Shown piece by piece: positions 45,069 through 54,606 of a stretch of 64,000 bases of DNA (position 1 is the first letter of the stretch; each line of letters begins with the position of its first letter). The notes beneath the pieces are model-generated. The model searched no databases. It was not told the origin of the DNA and was given only the letters and a program-made list of their open reading frames with translations. The DNA comes from Peptoniphilus_A sp022767005 (GTDB lineage: Bacteria; Bacillota; Clostridia; Tissierellales; Peptoniphilaceae). The translations under genes were made by a program, and so were the position numbers. Location: positions 62,001 through 126,000 of the forward strand of contig NZ_JBNPOJ010000003.1 of the NCBI RefSeq assembly GCF_050315115.1, in the 5' to 3' direction.

Positions 45069-45418
45069 ATTCTAATACACATCTATATTTTTTATTATAT
45101 GAAACTGACTGTATCCCTTTGTTTATAGGACTACCATCCAGTATTGCGAACCTTTCGCATCAATTTTTATATTATTTTTAATTCGTCTATATAAAAATCT
45201 ATTTCAATATAAAATATACCTAAATAGTATAATATAATATATTGATTTTTAAATAAAATACTGATTACATATCGCTAAATTCAATTGATATTATATATTA
45301 ATAATAATTCTAAGCAAACTATCTGTAAATACTATTAATTGATTTTTTACTATTATTTTTATATTTATTTATTCATCTATCTTTTAGTTACCTCTTAGTT
45401 ACTGTTTATCTCATTTTG

Positions 45419-45432
45419 TTTTTTTTTTTTTT
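45419..45432. repeat. Homopolymer tract of 14 T upstream of the pilus operon
   Basis: An uninterrupted run of fourteen T on the plus strand (A on the operon strand) in the 680-base gap, about 350 bases upstream of the candidate promoter. It could be an unstable slippage site or merely AT-rich drift. Confidence 0.7.
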
Positions 45433-45511
45433 CTTTTAGTGCACAAATAATTTGCTTTAGCCCTTCTATTTACTCGTCGTACATTCTTTCTTGTAAAATA
45501 AATATACATAC

Positions 45512-45555
45512 AAAAAGACAAACCTTTAGAAATCTTCTAAGGGTTTGCCTTTTTT
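45512..45555 (-). terminator. Terminator of the MacAB-like operon
   Basis: GGCAAACCCTTAGAA pairs with TTCTAAAGGTTTGTC on the minus strand (15 bp with wobble and one bulge) and is followed by TTTTT. It lies 22 bases past the small gene at 45577 and also has a T-run on the other side. Confidence 0.8.
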
Positions 45556-45576
45556 AATAAGTTGAAACTTCATTTC

Positions 45577-45792
45577 TTATTTATTTTTATTTTCTAAAAA
45601 TGTCTTTCTAACTTGTGGGAATAAAGCATATGTTAATAAATTTTCATATAGCTTTTCTTGTTTAGCAGTACTTAGCTGAGAATATAAGTTTAGAAGCATT
45701 CCTCCCAGCACTTGATAGAAAAGCAAAATTTTTATAAATCTTTTTGTTATTGTATCCTCTGTACTTTCTATGCTTATATTATAAATCTTCAA
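45577..45792 (-). CDS. Small hypothetical protein after the ABC permease gene
   Basis: 71 aa, MKIYNISIESTEDTITKRFIKILL start, mixed hydrophobic/amphipathic with no clear domain; FLENKNK end. It begins only 3 bases after the permease stop codon and shares the operon's terminator, so it is probably translated by coupling. Could be a small accessory or regulatory subunit; I do not recognise a family. Confidence 0.5.
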   Translation of the reverse strand: MKIYNISIESTEDTITKRFIKILLFYQVLGGMLLNLYSQLSTAKQEKLYENLLTYALFPQVRKTFLENKNK

Positions 45793-45795
45793 AAT

Positions 45796-47049
45796 TTATT
45801 CATATCTAAGGGCTTCTATTGGGTCAAGTTTTGCTGCTTTGTTAGCTGGATAGTAACCAAAGAAAATTCCTATTAGCATAGAAAATCCAACTGCTACTAC
45901 AATGGAACCAATTGATGGAAGTGATGGCGCCTTCAAAAGTTTAGACCCCACAAGTCCGATTATTGACCCTAAGATTATGCCGAAAATTCCTCCAATTATA
46001 CAAATTATCACAGATTCTATTATAAATTGTTTTCGTATGTCTCCCCTAGTTGCCCCAAGTGCCTTTCTTATTCCAATTTCTCTCGTTCTCTCTGTTACTG
46101 AAACTAGAAGAATGTTCATTACTCCAATTCCACCAACTAAAAGGGATATGGCTGCGATTGCTCCAATTGCTAATTGAATTGAACCCATGGCGCCATTTAC
46201 TTGTGAAATTTCGCTTTTTGCTGAATAATATTTCACCTCTGCTCTAGGATTGTTGGCGTAAAATTTTGCGTTTAAGTCGTCGACAATTGATTGTGCATCT
46301 TCTTCTATTGTATCGGAATTTTTTAAAGTCATTGTTACGTCATAATAAAAAGTTCTTGGCTCTGTCAAAAATTCTCTATCTCCCGTCGTCCTTGGAATGT
46401 ATATTGTGGAACTAGATCCGTTGAAGGATTGTCCCATTACGGATATCTCTTCGTACTTGTAGACGCCAATAATCATGGCAACTATTAGCTTGCCATTGCT
46501 TTCGATTTTTGCTTCTCTGCCAAGTACTTCTGGTGCCGAAGTTTTATATACTTTTTCCAAAACCTTGTCGGATATTACTACAACTGACTTGCCTCTCTTT
46601 ACATCTTCTTCATTTAAAAACCTGCCGGCAAGCATTTTTATTTTGAAAATATTTTTTTCATCCTGTGATGTCGCCGATATTGTAACTTGTTCTTTATTTC
46701 TTCCTTCTTTTACAAAGCCGTTTCCACCAGCTCCATTGTAGATGAGTTTGTCTATCTTCCTGCCCTTTTGTGCTTCTAAATAATTTATTATATTTTCCGT
46801 TAAAAAATCACCTTCGCTAAGTTCGCTATTATCGTAATCAGATTTTTTTGACTGCACATAAATTTGGACTGCTGTATTAGCTATGGAGTCAAAGGCTTTA
46901 TTTACGGATTTTGTAAGTGCGTTGCCTATTGTCGTGATGCCAATTACTGAACCTATGCCGATTATAATGCCAAGCATGGTCAAAAAGGACCTTAGCTTAT
47001 TGGATCTCAATCCTTCCAAGGAGAGTTTTATTGTTTCTAATAAATCCAT
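45796..47049 (-). CDS. ABC transporter permease, MacB/FtsX type
   Basis: 417 aa. The first TM is preceded by SLEGLRSNKLRSFLTMLGIIIGIGSVI, the MacB start motif. A large extracellular domain (about 40-280) and three C-terminal TM segments with VSVTERTREIGIRKALGATRGDI and EALRYE follow. It couples to the ATPase encoded just upstream (1-base overlap of stop and start) and the HlyD-like adaptor. Such systems export peptides, antimicrobials or macrolides. Confidence 0.9.
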   Translation of the reverse strand: MDLLETIKLSLEGLRSNKLRSFLTMLGIIIGIGSVIGITTIGNALTKSVNKAFDSIANTAVQIYVQSKKSDYDNSELSEGDFLTENIINYLEAQKGRKIDKLIYNGAGGNGFVKEGRNKEQVTISATSQDEKNIFKIKMLAGRFLNEEDVKRGKSVVVISDKVLEKVYKTSAPEVLGREAKIESNGKLIVAMIIGVYKYEEISVMGQSFNGSSSTIYIPRTTGDREFLTEPRTFYYDVTMTLKNSDTIEEDAQSIVDDLNAKFYANNPRAEVKYYSAKSEISQVNGAMGSIQLAIGAIAAISLLVGGIGVMNILLVSVTERTREIGIRKALGATRGDIRKQFIIESVIICIIGGIFGIILGSIIGLVGSKLLKAPSLPSIGSIVVAVGFSMLIGIFFGYYPANKAAKLDPIEALRYE

Positions 47050-47732
47050 TAAATCTCCTCCAACATTCCATCGTTCATTTTGTAAATTCGAGTGGCTTCC
47101 TCTGCAAGTTCAAGGTTGTGAGTGATGATGATTATTGTCCTCTTCTCCACTTCGTTTAGCTTGTGAAAGAGATCCATTACATTTCTTCCCGTTTTGGAGT
47201 CCAATGCTCCCGTAGGTTCATCTGCTAGGATTATGTCGGGATTATTTGCCATAGACCTTGCTATTGCCACCCTCTGCTTTTGTCCTCCAGATAATTCGTT
47301 GGGGAGGTGTTTCATCCTGTCCTTCATATCCACAATTTCTAAAAGTCTTTCTGCTCGCTCTGTCCTCTCTTTTTTTGAAATTCCTGCATATGTCATGGGT
47401 AGTTCCACATTTTTAAGTGCATTTGATCTTGGAATTAGATTGAAATTTTGAAATACAAAGCCAATTTTTTTGGAACGATAACTAGAAAGTTCGCTGTCCT
47501 TTAACGAGGAAATGTCTACTTTATTAAGTTCATAATATCCCGATGTCTGTCTGTCTAAAAGTCCAATTATATTCATTAAAGTTGACTTTCCTGAACCGGA
47601 CTGTCCCACTACTGAAACGAAGTCGCCCTCATTTACGTCAAAATCTATGCCGTGAAGTATTTCCAATTCGTTTTCTTTTCCAATGTTAAAGGACTTTTTT
47701 ATGTCCCGCATTTTTATGAAATTATTTTTCAT
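47049..47732 (-). CDS. ABC transporter ATP-binding protein, MacB/LolD type
   Basis: 227 aa. Walker A GQSGSGKST, Q-loop FQNFNLIPR, signature LSGGQKQRVAIARS, Walker B IILADEPTGALDSKTG and the H-loop histidine in IITHN are complete. It overlaps the adaptor gene by 11 bases and the permease gene by 1 base, so the three are translated as a unit. Confidence 0.94.
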   Translation of the reverse strand: MKNNFIKMRDIKKSFNIGKENELEILHGIDFDVNEGDFVSVVGQSGSGKSTLMNIIGLLDRQTSGYYELNKVDISSLKDSELSSYRSKKIGFVFQNFNLIPRSNALKNVELPMTYAGISKKERTERAERLLEIVDMKDRMKHLPNELSGGQKQRVAIARSMANNPDIILADEPTGALDSKTGRNVMDLFHKLNEVEKRTIIIITHNLELAEEATRIYKMNDGMLEEI

Positions 47733-49887
47733 CTTCTTTTCCAGCCTTTTCCTCTAGCATAGGTGTATCTAAAATTTTTACAATACTTCCCTCGCCATAG
47801 CCTCCTGATGTTGCAAGAACTTTATCTTTTTCCTTTAAGTTTTTGGATTTTATTGCAGTTTCTGCATCATTAGCAAGCCCTAAGGTTACTTCAACTTTTT
47901 CAATTTGATATTTATCCTTGCCCTTTTCCCTTAGTGCAAGTACATATTTTTTGCCATCTCTATCGAAAATTGCATCTGTGGGTACTTTGAAAGTGTTTTT
48001 TTCTTCGCTCAAAATATACTTAACTCTAAGGCTCATGCCTGGTGCAAGTTCATTTTCTTGTCCACTATTAATTTCTATTACTGTCTTGTATAATACTTCG
48101 CTAGTTTTATTTTCCTCTGACGCTTTCATTGGCACTGGCTCTATGGAAATTACTTTGCCCTTGTAGTTTTTGCCCATGACTGCATCTGATGTAATTTCTA
48201 CTTCTGTCCCAACGGATACAGAATTTTTGTCGTATTCTTTTACTTGTGATTCAATTCTCAATGTTTCTATGGTTTCAATTTTGGCAACAGATGCTGCTGG
48301 TGTTTGCCCTTCTTTTGCATTTAACTCTGTAACAGTTCCGTCAGCTGGTGCTTTTATCATTACTTTTTCTAATTCTTCTGTTAGATTTTCAATTTCTACG
48401 CTGTCTAAATTGTTTGCGCCTGCCTTTGCAGTTTTTAAATTGTCAGAAAGTCCAGAAATTTCATTTGCCACTTGGGTTTTTGTAGATTCAAGATTTTTCT
48501 TTGCACTTTCATAATTATTCTTTGCAGTTTCTACACTTTGTGCCAAAGTTTTTAACTCGTCTTCACGTGCTTTTTGTGATTTTAAAGCTTTGTCGGAATT
48601 TAGATTGACATCATCTTTTGCTTTTTGCACTTCAAGTTTTGTTGCGTCCACTTGTTTCTTTTGTGCTTCTATTTCTTTTTCCAGTGCATCTGCTTCTAAT
48701 GTGTATTTTTGTTCGTCAGCTTTGGCATTTCCAAGTTCTTCCGTAATTCTATTTACTTCGATTTCGACTTCGTTTTGCCTTCTTGTAAGACTGTTTATAT
48801 TTTCATTTGCCGATTTTTTTATTTCATCGAAGTTAATTGCATCAAGGGCTGATTTTTTATCTATAATATCTTTATCACATTGTCCTATTTGTTCTACTAC
48901 TCTATCTAGTTCTCTTAAAACTTTATCTAATTCTTTTTTTGCTTCATTTGAAGTTGATGTCAATAGACTTTCTTTATCTTTTTCTAGTTTTTGTTTTTTT
49001 GCTTCTAATTGATTTTTTTGTGCTTGTAGTCCACTTATTTCTGTTTGATAATTAGAAACTTGTCCTTGAGCTTCAGTTAATCTTTCCTGTTCTTCTTTTA
49101 TGGAAATCCCTATCTCAGTTGATCTTCTCTTTTCATTTTCAAGTGAATTTTGCAAATAGCTAGTTTTCTTAGACTTGTCTGATGCAATAGCTCTGTTTTC
49201 AGAAATTTTATTGGCATTTTTATTCATATCATCTTGAAGTTGTTTGTATTTTAAACTTGCCGCTTCTTCTTGGTAAGCAAGATTTTCCTTTGTATCGCCC
49301 TCTGCAACTATCCCTTGATTGTATTTCTCGTCAATGCTTCTCTTAAAATCGTCATAGGCTTTTTGCGCAGCTAAATACTGATCCATTGCTTGTGTAATAG
49401 AAGTTTCAGCAGCTACAATTGCTGCGTTTTTCCCTGAATCTCTGCCACTAATTGCTTCTGATAATCTCTTTTTTGCCGCAGAAATTTGTGCAGAAACATT
49501 TTTATCTGTGGCTGACTTTTGTGCACGCCTTGACTTTAATTGTTGCTCAATAGAAGATGAATCCAATTCTGCAATTACATCGCCCTTTTTAACTTTATCG
49601 CCCACTTTTACATTTACGTGAGTAACTGGAAGTGGCTTTTCTGCATAGACTTCAACAGAATTTGAAGGTACAACTTTTCCCTTTTCTGTAACGGAATTTG
49701 TAACACTTCCCCTCTCCAATGTAACCACTTGGTTTTGTGAAACTCCTTCGCCATCTCCACCTTTTAGTTTTCCCGAAATTATTTTAAATATTAAAAATAC
49801 AATTAAAAATAATAGCAATAATGCAATTATCTTGGTTTTCTTATTTTTAAAAATTAAATTCTTTGCCTTTATGTATAAATTTTTCAT
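47722..49887 (-). CDS. HlyD/MacA-type adaptor with very long coiled coil
   Basis: 721 aa from the ATG at 49887, preceded by GGAGG. One TM near residues 20-40, a biotinyl-lipoyl half-motif (VNVKVGDKVKKGDVIAELDSSS), then nearly 390 residues of coiled-coil hairpin (about 115-500, repeated Lys/Glu/Gln heptads), then the second lipoyl half (KAPADGTVTELNAKEGQTP) and the beta-barrel domain. Usual MacA adaptors are near 400 residues, so the hairpin here is far longer, enough to span a thick wall. Partner of the adjoining ABC genes. Confidence 0.88.
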   Translation of the reverse strand: MKNLYIKAKNLIFKNKKTKIIALLLLFLIVFLIFKIISGKLKGGDGEGVSQNQVVTLERGSVTNSVTEKGKVVPSNSVEVYAEKPLPVTHVNVKVGDKVKKGDVIAELDSSSIEQQLKSRRAQKSATDKNVSAQISAAKKRLSEAISGRDSGKNAAIVAAETSITQAMDQYLAAQKAYDDFKRSIDEKYNQGIVAEGDTKENLAYQEEAASLKYKQLQDDMNKNANKISENRAIASDKSKKTSYLQNSLENEKRRSTEIGISIKEEQERLTEAQGQVSNYQTEISGLQAQKNQLEAKKQKLEKDKESLLTSTSNEAKKELDKVLRELDRVVEQIGQCDKDIIDKKSALDAINFDEIKKSANENINSLTRRQNEVEIEVNRITEELGNAKADEQKYTLEADALEKEIEAQKKQVDATKLEVQKAKDDVNLNSDKALKSQKAREDELKTLAQSVETAKNNYESAKKNLESTKTQVANEISGLSDNLKTAKAGANNLDSVEIENLTEELEKVMIKAPADGTVTELNAKEGQTPAASVAKIETIETLRIESQVKEYDKNSVSVGTEVEITSDAVMGKNYKGKVISIEPVPMKASEENKTSEVLYKTVIEINSGQENELAPGMSLRVKYILSEEKNTFKVPTDAIFDRDGKKYVLALREKGKDKYQIEKVEVTLGLANDAETAIKSKNLKEKDKVLATSGGYGEGSIVKILDTPMLEEKAGKEDEK

Positions 49888-50075
49888 ACTAACCTCCAAG
49901 AATATTATCAAAAGTATTATATAGTATGATTATCTGAATTTGCAATAGTTAAACACTGCAATATATTTATTTAAGCAATTTTTAATTTTAAATTAATTTT
50001 TTTGTAATAACTTTCCCAATATTCTTTATAATATATTTTATATAAAATTAAGATATAATAATTAGGGGTGATTTG

Positions 50076-51389
50076 ATGTTCGAAATATGTATATTAATTT
50101 TATTCATATTGAATTTATTTGTGGCAATAATTTTTAAAATACCACTAACTTTTGCACTTTTCTTAAATTTAATTCTCTTATCTTTTTATGCCTACATAAA
50201 AAAATTTAGCTTAAAAGAAATCTCTACAATGGTATATACTGGCATAAAAAGCACAAAAACTATCCTAATAGTATTTTCTCTCATTGGAATGATTACAGGA
50301 ATTTGGCGACTTTCCGGCACTATCGCTTATATAATTTATCACGGAACAAGCTTAATCAATCCAAGATTCTTTTACGTTGGTATTTTTATTTTTAACGCTA
50401 CTATTTCTTTTCTTACGGGTACAAGTTTTGGCACTGCATCAACAGCTGGCATAATTTCCATGTCGATTTCAAATGCAATGAGTTTTAATCCCCTTATAAG
50501 TGGCGGTGCAATTTTATCTGGTTGTTTTTTTGGCGACAGATCATCGCCAATGTCAACATCGGCATTACTTGTCGCAACTTTGACAAAAACTGACCTCTAC
50601 AAAAATTTAAAAAATATGTTTAGGACTTGCATTTTGCCCCTTGTCCTCACAATTATAACTTACCAAATTTTTAATCTTGGCATTGACGCAAAAATTGACA
50701 ATAGAGGAATAAATTTAATAAAAGAAATTTTTAACTTCAACTTGCTTTTAATAGTTCCACCACTTTCTATAATCTTGCTTTCAATTTTTAAAGTTGATTT
50801 AAAAATAAATATGCTTATTTCCATTTTGCTTTCAATATTTTTTGCAGCTATATTTCAAAATAAAAATGCGCTGGAAATATTTAGGGCATTGATTTTTGGT
50901 TTTCACGTAAATTCAGATGCTGGCAAACTAATTAATGGTGGTGGATTTATTTCAATGCTAAAAATGCTTTTAATAGTTGGAATTTCATCGGGATACTTTG
51001 GATTTTTTAAGGAAACTCAGCTTTTAGTCGGCGTTAAAAAAATCATAAAAAAATTATTTTCAAGGCTCCCCGACATGATCATAATGTCAGTAATGTCCAT
51101 TTTGATTTCAGTTTTTAGCTCAAATCAAACACTCTCCATAATGTTAACTTATGAAATGGCACGTGAAAGTTATAAAGATAATGAAAAATTAGCACTTGAC
51201 CTAGAAAATACAGCAGTCATGACGGCAGCCTACATCCCCTGGAATATAGCAGGACGTACACCCCTTGAAATGTTTGGTGCACCAATAATGTCCTTGTATT
51301 TTTCCTTTTACCACCATTATATAGTCCTAATTAATACCCTAGCTTCTGTAATAGAATTTAGAAAAACAAAAAACACGAAAAAAATATAG
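50076..51389 (+). CDS. NhaC-like Na+/H+ antiporter family protein
   Basis: 437 aa from the ATG at 50076, five bases after GGGGTGA. About ten TM segments. GTSFGTASTAGIISMSIS, SGCFFGDRSSPMSTSALLVAT and AYIPWNIAGRTPLEMFG correspond to the NhaC blocks at 13619, but TNLA after the SPLSDT block is replaced by ALLV, so its specificity may differ. A perfect terminator follows. It is divergent from the MacAB-like operon. Confidence 0.82.
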   Translation: MFEICILILFILNLFVAIIFKIPLTFALFLNLILLSFYAYIKKFSLKEISTMVYTGIKSTKTILIVFSLIGMITGIWRLSGTIAYIIYHGTSLINPRFFYVGIFIFNATISFLTGTSFGTASTAGIISMSISNAMSFNPLISGGAILSGCFFGDRSSPMSTSALLVATLTKTDLYKNLKNMFRTCILPLVLTIITYQIFNLGIDAKIDNRGINLIKEIFNFNLLLIVPPLSIILLSIFKVDLKINMLISILLSIFFAAIFQNKNALEIFRALIFGFHVNSDAGKLINGGGFISMLKMLLIVGISSGYFGFFKETQLLVGVKKIIKKLFSRLPDMIIMSVMSILISVFSSNQTLSIMLTYEMARESYKDNEKLALDLENTAVMTAAYIPWNIAGRTPLEMFGAPIMSLYFSFYHHYIVLINTLASVIEFRKTKNTKKI

Positions 51390-51427
51390 AAAAATTTTAT
51401 TACACTTTCACATTAATAAAATTTTGC

Positions 51428-51469
51428 AAAATAAAAACTCAGAGCTAAGGTAGTTCTGAGTTTTATTTT
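51428..51469 (+). terminator. Bidirectional terminator
   Basis: AAAATAAAAACTCAGA... pairs with ...TCTGAGTTTTATTTT around a short loop, T-runs on both sides. It serves the NhaC-like gene and the convergent operon ending at 51525. Confidence 0.8.
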
Positions 51470-51524
51470 GATTATTCTATTTTTTATTCTTAAAAAATTA
51501 TTTTGAAAGTCATATTTAATTGTT

Positions 51525-53006
51525 TTAAACTTCATCAAATTCAATTAATGGTGCTGGTTTTCCTCCTGATGCTAAATCTATCTTTGTTACTATAAATATT
51601 ACAACAAATGCTACTACTGCACCTGGAACTATTGCACTAAGCCCCCATGGACTCTTTAATACAAAAATCCAAATAGCCGATACTATTGTTCCTGCAAGTA
51701 TTGCTATAAATCCTGCCTTTTGAGTTACGTCTTTCCAAAAAAGTCCACAAACAAAGGCAGCAAAAGGTCCTGCTGAACGCAATGCAAAGGCAGACATCAT
51801 TACACTAATTATGTTTGAGTTAGATAATGCTACTCCTAGTCCAAAAAGTCCTGCCAAAGTCATTACAATTCTTGATACTAGTACTTCCTTTTTTGGATCT
51901 GCATTGTTATTTGTGATATATGGCTTATATATGTCATTTGAAAACATTGTTGCTGTTCCAATCATATTTCCTGATGCACTTGATATTGTTGCGGCAACTA
52001 CTGCAGCAAGTACTATTCCAGAAACCAATGGTGGTGCAAATCTAACTGTAGCATCTGCTAAAGCTGATTTAGATATTCCATTTGCTGTGTATCCATCAAT
52101 ATAAGAATAAGCCATAAGTCCTATAAGAGCTGGGACTATTGCATAAGCTGCTGATAAAAGTCCTGCTATTATTGAACCCGTCTTTGCTGCTGAACCAGTT
52201 TTTGCTGACGAGAATGTTTGCACAATCTCTTGCCCAGTCGGAAATGTCATACAATACATCGCAATATATCCCAGTACTGTTGGAAATCCAATTTTTGTCA
52301 TGCTCATTAAGTCAACTTCTCCATTAGATGCAATAGATACTTCTCTAGCCTTTTCAAATAGATTTGCAAACCCTCCAATTGCTTTATTTTCAACCATTAC
52401 AAAAAGAGCAATTGTCATTCCAATAGTTATAAAGAACACATGCATCATATTAGCTGATGCAACTGATGCAAATCCTCCAATCATAGTATATGCAATTACG
52501 ACTATTGTTGTTATAATTGCGGCCTTATTAAAGTCAAGACCAGTTAATACATTTATTATTGATGCTGTAGCTATTATTTGAGCACCCGTTGCCATAAATA
52601 GTGCTAAAATTGATGTTATTGCTGTTATTATATGTGATGGCTTGCCGAATCTCATTCCAATAATTTGAGGAACCGTATTTGCTGATGATCTTCTAAAGTA
52701 AGATGCAACAAAAGATACTAATACAAAACCTATTCCGGCTGCTATAACATACCATGCTGCTGAAATCCCATAGCTATATACATTTGTAGCTATTCCTGTT
52801 GTTGACGCTCCACCTGTGTTAGCTGCAAAAAGTGTTCCAGCTAACACAAATGGACCGAGAGATTTTCCTGCCATCAAGAAATCTTCATTTGCATTTTTTG
52901 ATTGCGACTTTTTCTTTTGTCTATAGGATGCAAATAAGCCAATTGCTACTGTTGCAATCATATAGATTATTATTATTGTTAATGTTGTTCTTTGAGTAGC
53001 ATTCAT
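51525..53006 (-). CDS. Sodium:solute symporter (SSS family)
   Basis: 493 aa, about thirteen TM segments. The start YMIATVAIGLFASYRQKKK, EDFLMAGKSLGPFVLAGTLFAANTGGAST and the later SSASGNMIGTATMFSNDIY are SSS family signatures. Last gene of the operon 56990-51525, after the D-aminoacylase-like gene (2-base gap). It probably imports the acylated amino acid that the operon degrades. Confidence 0.9.
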   Translation of the reverse strand: MNATQRTTLTIIIIYMIATVAIGLFASYRQKKKSQSKNANEDFLMAGKSLGPFVLAGTLFAANTGGASTTGIATNVYSYGISAAWYVIAAGIGFVLVSFVASYFRRSSANTVPQIIGMRFGKPSHIITAITSILALFMATGAQIIATASIINVLTGLDFNKAAIITTIVVIAYTMIGGFASVASANMMHVFFITIGMTIALFVMVENKAIGGFANLFEKAREVSIASNGEVDLMSMTKIGFPTVLGYIAMYCMTFPTGQEIVQTFSSAKTGSAAKTGSIIAGLLSAAYAIVPALIGLMAYSYIDGYTANGISKSALADATVRFAPPLVSGIVLAAVVAATISSASGNMIGTATMFSNDIYKPYITNNNADPKKEVLVSRIVMTLAGLFGLGVALSNSNIISVMMSAFALRSAGPFAAFVCGLFWKDVTQKAGFIAILAGTIVSAIWIFVLKSPWGLSAIVPGAVVAFVVIFIVTKIDLASGGKPAPLIEFDEV

Positions 53007-53008
53007 AT

Positions 53009-54595
53009 TTATCTCCCTTTAAATCTTAATACTTTACCTGCTTTTTTAGGAGTTGCTTTTCCTTCATCTATTAAAATATTTCCATTAACTATAGAGTAGT
53101 CTATTCCTGTAGCTAATTGCTTAGGATTTGTATAATCTCCATTATCTTTAATGTTATCAAAATCTATTACTAATATATCTGCTGCATATCCATCTTTTAA
53201 ATAGCCTCTATCTTTAAGCCCTATTGTGTCAGCAGCTTTACCAGTCATCTTTCTTATAGCAACTTCAACAGGGAATACTTTTTCATCTCTACAATATTTT
53301 CCAAGAACTCTTGCAAAAGAGCCATAAAGTCTTGGATGTGGTTTTGCTCCTATTATTCCATCTGTACAAACATTTTGTTCATCTCTTTTCATAAATGTCT
53401 TTATATGTTCTTCCTTACCATAAAAATCTACTAAACCTACAATATTTTCTTCATCTCTGATTAAATCAAATATTGCATCATAGGGATCTTTACCAGTTGC
53501 TTCACCTAGTTCAATAAGATTCATTCCAACATATTTTTCTGACTCTTCGTTTTTAACAAAGGTTATAAAAATTCCCTCAAGCCCTGCAAAATCAATAAAG
53601 TTATCCCAGCCTGGTATTCCTTCTTTTATGTCTTTCTTCATTTTTTCGCGAAGTTCTTTATCATTAAGTCTTTCTATTAATTTGTCCGTTCCCCCATCGT
53701 GAACCCATGGTGGAAGAATTACAGACATCATTGTAGAGCCTGCAACATATGGATATTGGTCAAAAGAAATTGTAAGCCCTTCTTCTTTTGCGTCATCTAG
53801 TTTTTGTAAGATGTCAGGAATCATATCCCAATTGTTTTTTCCACAGATTTTAAAGTGTGAAAAGTGAGTTCTACATCCACCTTCTCTTGCAATTTTTAAG
53901 ATTTCATCCATTGATTCAAGCATTGCATCTGCTTCTGATCTTTGATGAGTTACAAAAACCCCGCCATTTTTCTTTATTACTTTCCCTAATTCAATAAATT
54001 CATCTACATCTGCATATACACATGGCGGATAGATCATTCCTGTGCTCATCCCAAAAGCACCAGCATCAAAAGCTTTTTGAAGTTCTTCATTCATTCTTCT
54101 TTGTTCTTCTGCTGTTGGTTTTCTATTTTCAAGCCCCATGCTAACCATTCTCACATTTCCATGTGGTGCAAGATATGCAATATTTGGTCCAAGATCAAGT
54201 TTGTCAATTTTATTTAAGTATTCTTCTATACTTCTCCAGTCCCATTCATAATCATATTCACCTTCTAGTCCAGCCATTGCTTTCTTCCAAGGTTTTACTG
54301 TTTCATTGTTTACAGGAGCAGGTCCCATTCCATCTTGGGCAACAAGCTCAGTTGTTATTCCCTGAAATAGTTTTGGTGCAAGATAAGGATCTTCAATTAC
54401 AAGCATTGAAGAATGGGAGTGTGTGTCGATAAATCCTGGAGTTACAATTCTTCCTTTAGCATCAATGACTCTCTTTGCTTCAACATCTCCTTCAACAAAA
54501 TACATTTTTTCATCTTTAATAGCTATATTTTTATCAAAGGGTTTTGTTCCAGTTCCATCTACTATAGTTCCGTTTTTAATAAAGATATCGTACAT
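53009..54595 (-). CDS. N-acyl-D-amino-acid deacylase family amidohydrolase
   Basis: 528 aa. Amidohydrolase metal motif DTHSH (H59, H61 area), GITTELVAQDG, FGMSTGMIYPP, FVTHQRSEADAML and the later FSHFKICGKNNW are characteristic of the D-aminoacylase/dihydroorotase-like branch. Such enzymes remove N-acyl groups from D-amino acids. GGAGATAAAT precedes the ATG. It lies between YgeY and the symporter in the diaminopropionate operon, so it may release an amino acid from an acyl conjugate. Real substrate unknown. Confidence 0.86.
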   Translation of the reverse strand: MYDIFIKNGTIVDGTGTKPFDKNIAIKDEKMYFVEGDVEAKRVIDAKGRIVTPGFIDTHSHSSMLVIEDPYLAPKLFQGITTELVAQDGMGPAPVNNETVKPWKKAMAGLEGEYDYEWDWRSIEEYLNKIDKLDLGPNIAYLAPHGNVRMVSMGLENRKPTAEEQRRMNEELQKAFDAGAFGMSTGMIYPPCVYADVDEFIELGKVIKKNGGVFVTHQRSEADAMLESMDEILKIAREGGCRTHFSHFKICGKNNWDMIPDILQKLDDAKEEGLTISFDQYPYVAGSTMMSVILPPWVHDGGTDKLIERLNDKELREKMKKDIKEGIPGWDNFIDFAGLEGIFITFVKNEESEKYVGMNLIELGEATGKDPYDAIFDLIRDEENIVGLVDFYGKEEHIKTFMKRDEQNVCTDGIIGAKPHPRLYGSFARVLGKYCRDEKVFPVEVAIRKMTGKAADTIGLKDRGYLKDGYAADILVIDFDNIKDNGDYTNPKQLATGIDYSIVNGNILIDEGKATPKKAGKVLRFKGR

Positions 54596-54606
54596 ATTTA
54601 TCTCCT

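Noticed and set aside
45143..45155. GCGAA-CCT-TTCGC repeat as a regulator site for the pilus operon
   Set aside because: Only five-base arms, upstream of the candidate promoter and without a neighbouring regulator; kept as a remark only.
48590..49012. 140-codon plus-strand frame in the adaptor gene
   Set aside because: Ser/Phe-rich mirror of the Lys/Glu coiled coil; no start signals.
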